Source: Antedon mediterranea (lineage: Eukaryota > Echinodermata > Crinoidea > Comatulida > Antedonidae). From it: a stretch of DNA of 64,000 nucleotides. Position 1 is the first letter of the stretch. Each line of letters opens with the position of its first letter. Where the stretch lies: positions 19,494,001-19,558,000 of the forward strand of contig NC_092674.1 in assembly GCF_964355755.1 (NCBI RefSeq), written 5' to 3'. Shown here piece after piece: positions 61,860 to 64,000 of the stretch. The notes beneath the pieces are model-generated. The model worked only from the letters and a program-made list of their open reading frames with translations. It did no database searches and was not told where the DNA came from. A program made the translations under genes and the position numbers.

Positions 61860-64000
61860 CTGGACAGTCTGTTGGATGATATACAGTTAGTACTAGTTAG
61901 TCCTGTTAAAAATATGATAAAAAAAATCGACCAAGATCTGTTTTAATTACTCTTTATTTTAGTCATGTCTAGTGTTTTGCATTTCATTTGCCGCATATCC
62001 ATTTAGCTTTCTATCAAAATTGTATGGAACTAAGTTGACTAAATATTTATTATCAATATGCATATATTGATTATTTTTTGTTACAAAATACAAGTTATGG
62101 TTTGTCTATAGGCTTAGATAATTATTATTAGTACTAATATTACAGACAGGCAGCAAACTGAATGGCATAGAACTAGGCTTTGCTGAAGCGTCACACTTTT
62201 ATTGTAACCAGCAAACATGTTTGTACATTTACAGTAGTCTACATTTTTAAATAAAAATATGCTTCACCTAGAGAGTATCATCCAGTAGAAAAAAATCCAT
62301 ACCTGTCGGCCGAAATAAACAACATATTATTTTGTCCTTTGTGGCGTTTCATGCAGTTGGGCGATCCATAACCGGCGGCCGAAATGCACTGTAACTTTGT
62401 GTAACCCCGCGTAGATTGAAGTAGTAGGCCTAACTAGGCTAGTCCCTACTAGGCTAGCCGGGTAGGTTAATTAATACTAGGCCCTAGACTAGGCTAGTAG
62501 GGGCCTAGGCTAGTACTGTGTAGCCTAGAGCCTATCCTCTAGGCTAGGCCTAGGGGCTAGCCTAGGTAGGCCAAGCCCAAGAGGTCAGGCTAGGCTAGGG
62601 GAGGCCCTGGGCCTAGCCTAGGCCTAGGCCTAGTAGTAGCCTACTACGGGTAGTTAGTACTAGTTAGTAGTAGGCATAAAATAAAATACAGATAGATAGA
62701 CTTGCCACTTTTTATAAAAGTTCTTGTGTCATCATCAGTACCTATAGTATTAACTATTATCAAAGAATATAATTATATCACAAGAATTAGTAATCCGCGA
62801 TTTTCCCTGTAACAGTAATATTGTCCATGTGGTAGGGCGCCGCCATAAGTGAGGATGTATCTGGGATGTATACAACTTTTTGTGACGGTTTTTCACTAAT
62901 CAAAGGCTGGACCACCGGTAGTATTTTCATGATAACAAATGTTATCAACTACATGCCAACATCATGTTAAATGCTATTTGGATATTTAATTGTTCGTTTT
63001 ATGCAATTTATTTAGTAAAAACTGCACGAAATGATCAGACACCGTATAAACAGTTCGCTTTATCAACCGGGCGCTACGATAGCGTGACCGGGCGTGTTGG
63101 TGTTTACGCGTTTTCACGAAGGATAGTTTAATAATATTCCTATATTTAACTTGTTTCTGGTAAAACAAATAAACGTTAATGACATTTAACATTTTATCCT
63201 ATTAATAACATGTATTTTATACTAATTTATATCATAAAAACAATACTTAATTTATCGAGCGTAGAGTAGTACGCGGCCGCATGGTAAAGAATAGGCCGTG
63301 CTGAGTAACGATTCGTTGATTTTGGTGTTGCTGTGATGTTAGGCCTTTTTTGTGAACTAATTTAGCATGTTAGTAAATAATTGTCTGTAAAAGTGAATGT
63401 ACACTAGTTTGTTAATAAATATGTATTATAAAATAGTTTACAATTGCGAAATATATTATCATAATTCTATTTAATGTGACATGTATAAATATCTATTAAA
63501 TCAAGTCTTATTTAGTATGTATACAACCGCCGCGAGCATCACTCTCTGGAGCTCTCTGTTACAAATTTCTCATGCAAAAATCGCGGAATACTCATTCTTG
63601 TGATATATTCTTTGCTATTATCAACTCCCTGGATCCATCTCCCTGCTGGATCAGTATACGAAACGTAAACGCCCCCCCCCCCCCCCCATAGTTTAAGTGT
63701 GAGAGCTGAGATGAGTATGGAATGCCCTTGCTGCCTTCTGTGTGTATGTTGCCGCTTAGTCTTGTGTGCGAGTGACGCCTACGAAAAGAGAGGAAAGAAA
63801 AGTGTACTTGATATTTTGAATACTGTAATTCGTTTACTGTAGTTAGTTTAGTGAAATTCACTCACTGTCACTCGCCACTGAACAGTGAGTGTCTGTTATA
63901 TGAAATCATAATTCAGTGACTTGCATATTATTCAAAAAAGTCATTAGTAGGGCGCGGCCTAACCATGGAGGTACCTCCATGGCCTAACTGTTTGATTTTA
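61860..64000. other. region upstream of ERCC5, no gene seen
   Basis: It holds the ERCC5 promoter (not resolved), a dense TAGGCCTA/CTAG block (62420-62640), poly-C at about 63670-63687, and otherwise AT-rich DNA. No ORF with a recognisable domain and no TATA box that I can defend. Confidence 0.45.
62420..62640. repeat. TAGGCCTA / CTAG block about 560-780 bp upstream of ERCC5 start
   Basis: The stretch is composed almost entirely of CTAGGCCTAG, TAGGCTAG, CCTAGGC and TAGTAG words, many self-complementary. Comparable in density only to 5885-6255 next to EIF4E2 exon 1. Confidence 0.7.

Overview
This is a eukaryotic, intron-rich, AT-rich animal window. Five protein-coding genes or gene parts are supported, separated and interrupted by many mobile elements. 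The gene content (XPG/ERCC5, eIF4E2/4EHP, phospholipid scramblase, TRIM-filamin, F-type lectin), the very frequent palindromic word TAGGCCTA, and foldback elements resembling the TU elements described from sea urchins suggest a marine invertebrate deuterostome, probably an echinoderm. The lineage is an inference; the protein assignments rest on motifs and exon phases read directly.

Layout. 0-0.4 kb: last exon of a secreted cysteine-containing protein (+). 5.8-11.7 kb: complete eIF4E2 (4EHP), 7 coding exons (+). 13.9-17.2 kb: phospholipid scramblase, 6 coding exons found, last exon not located (-). 19.9-24.0 kb: TRIM protein with RING, two B-boxes, coiled coil and filamin domain, 2 coding exons (-), with a decayed non-LTR retrotransposon in its intron. 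26.2-35.9 kb: a nest of mobile elements. A foldback element (X) is interrupted in its left arm by a tyrosine-recombinase retrotransposon of DIRS/PAT/Ngaro type; the retrotransposon span contains a 2.5 kb palindromic foldback (Y); the right arm of X is interrupted by a further inverted-repeat element. 38.1-41.0 kb: secreted F-type lectin plus LamG-like protein, 5 coding exons (-). 41-51.5 kb: mostly repeats, including a LINE endonuclease relic and a 54-bp palindromic satellite. 51.5-61.9 kb: complete ERCC5/XPG, 14 coding exons, 1020 aa (-), with one intron having AT-AC (U12-type) ends. 61.9-64 kb: no gene seen.

The genes are unrelated single-copy functions (translation repression, membrane lipid scrambling, ubiquitin ligation, carbohydrate recognition, DNA repair), as usual for an animal genome; there is no operon. 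All exon joins were made by hand from splice-site sequence, reading phase and family similarity; no transcript was available.
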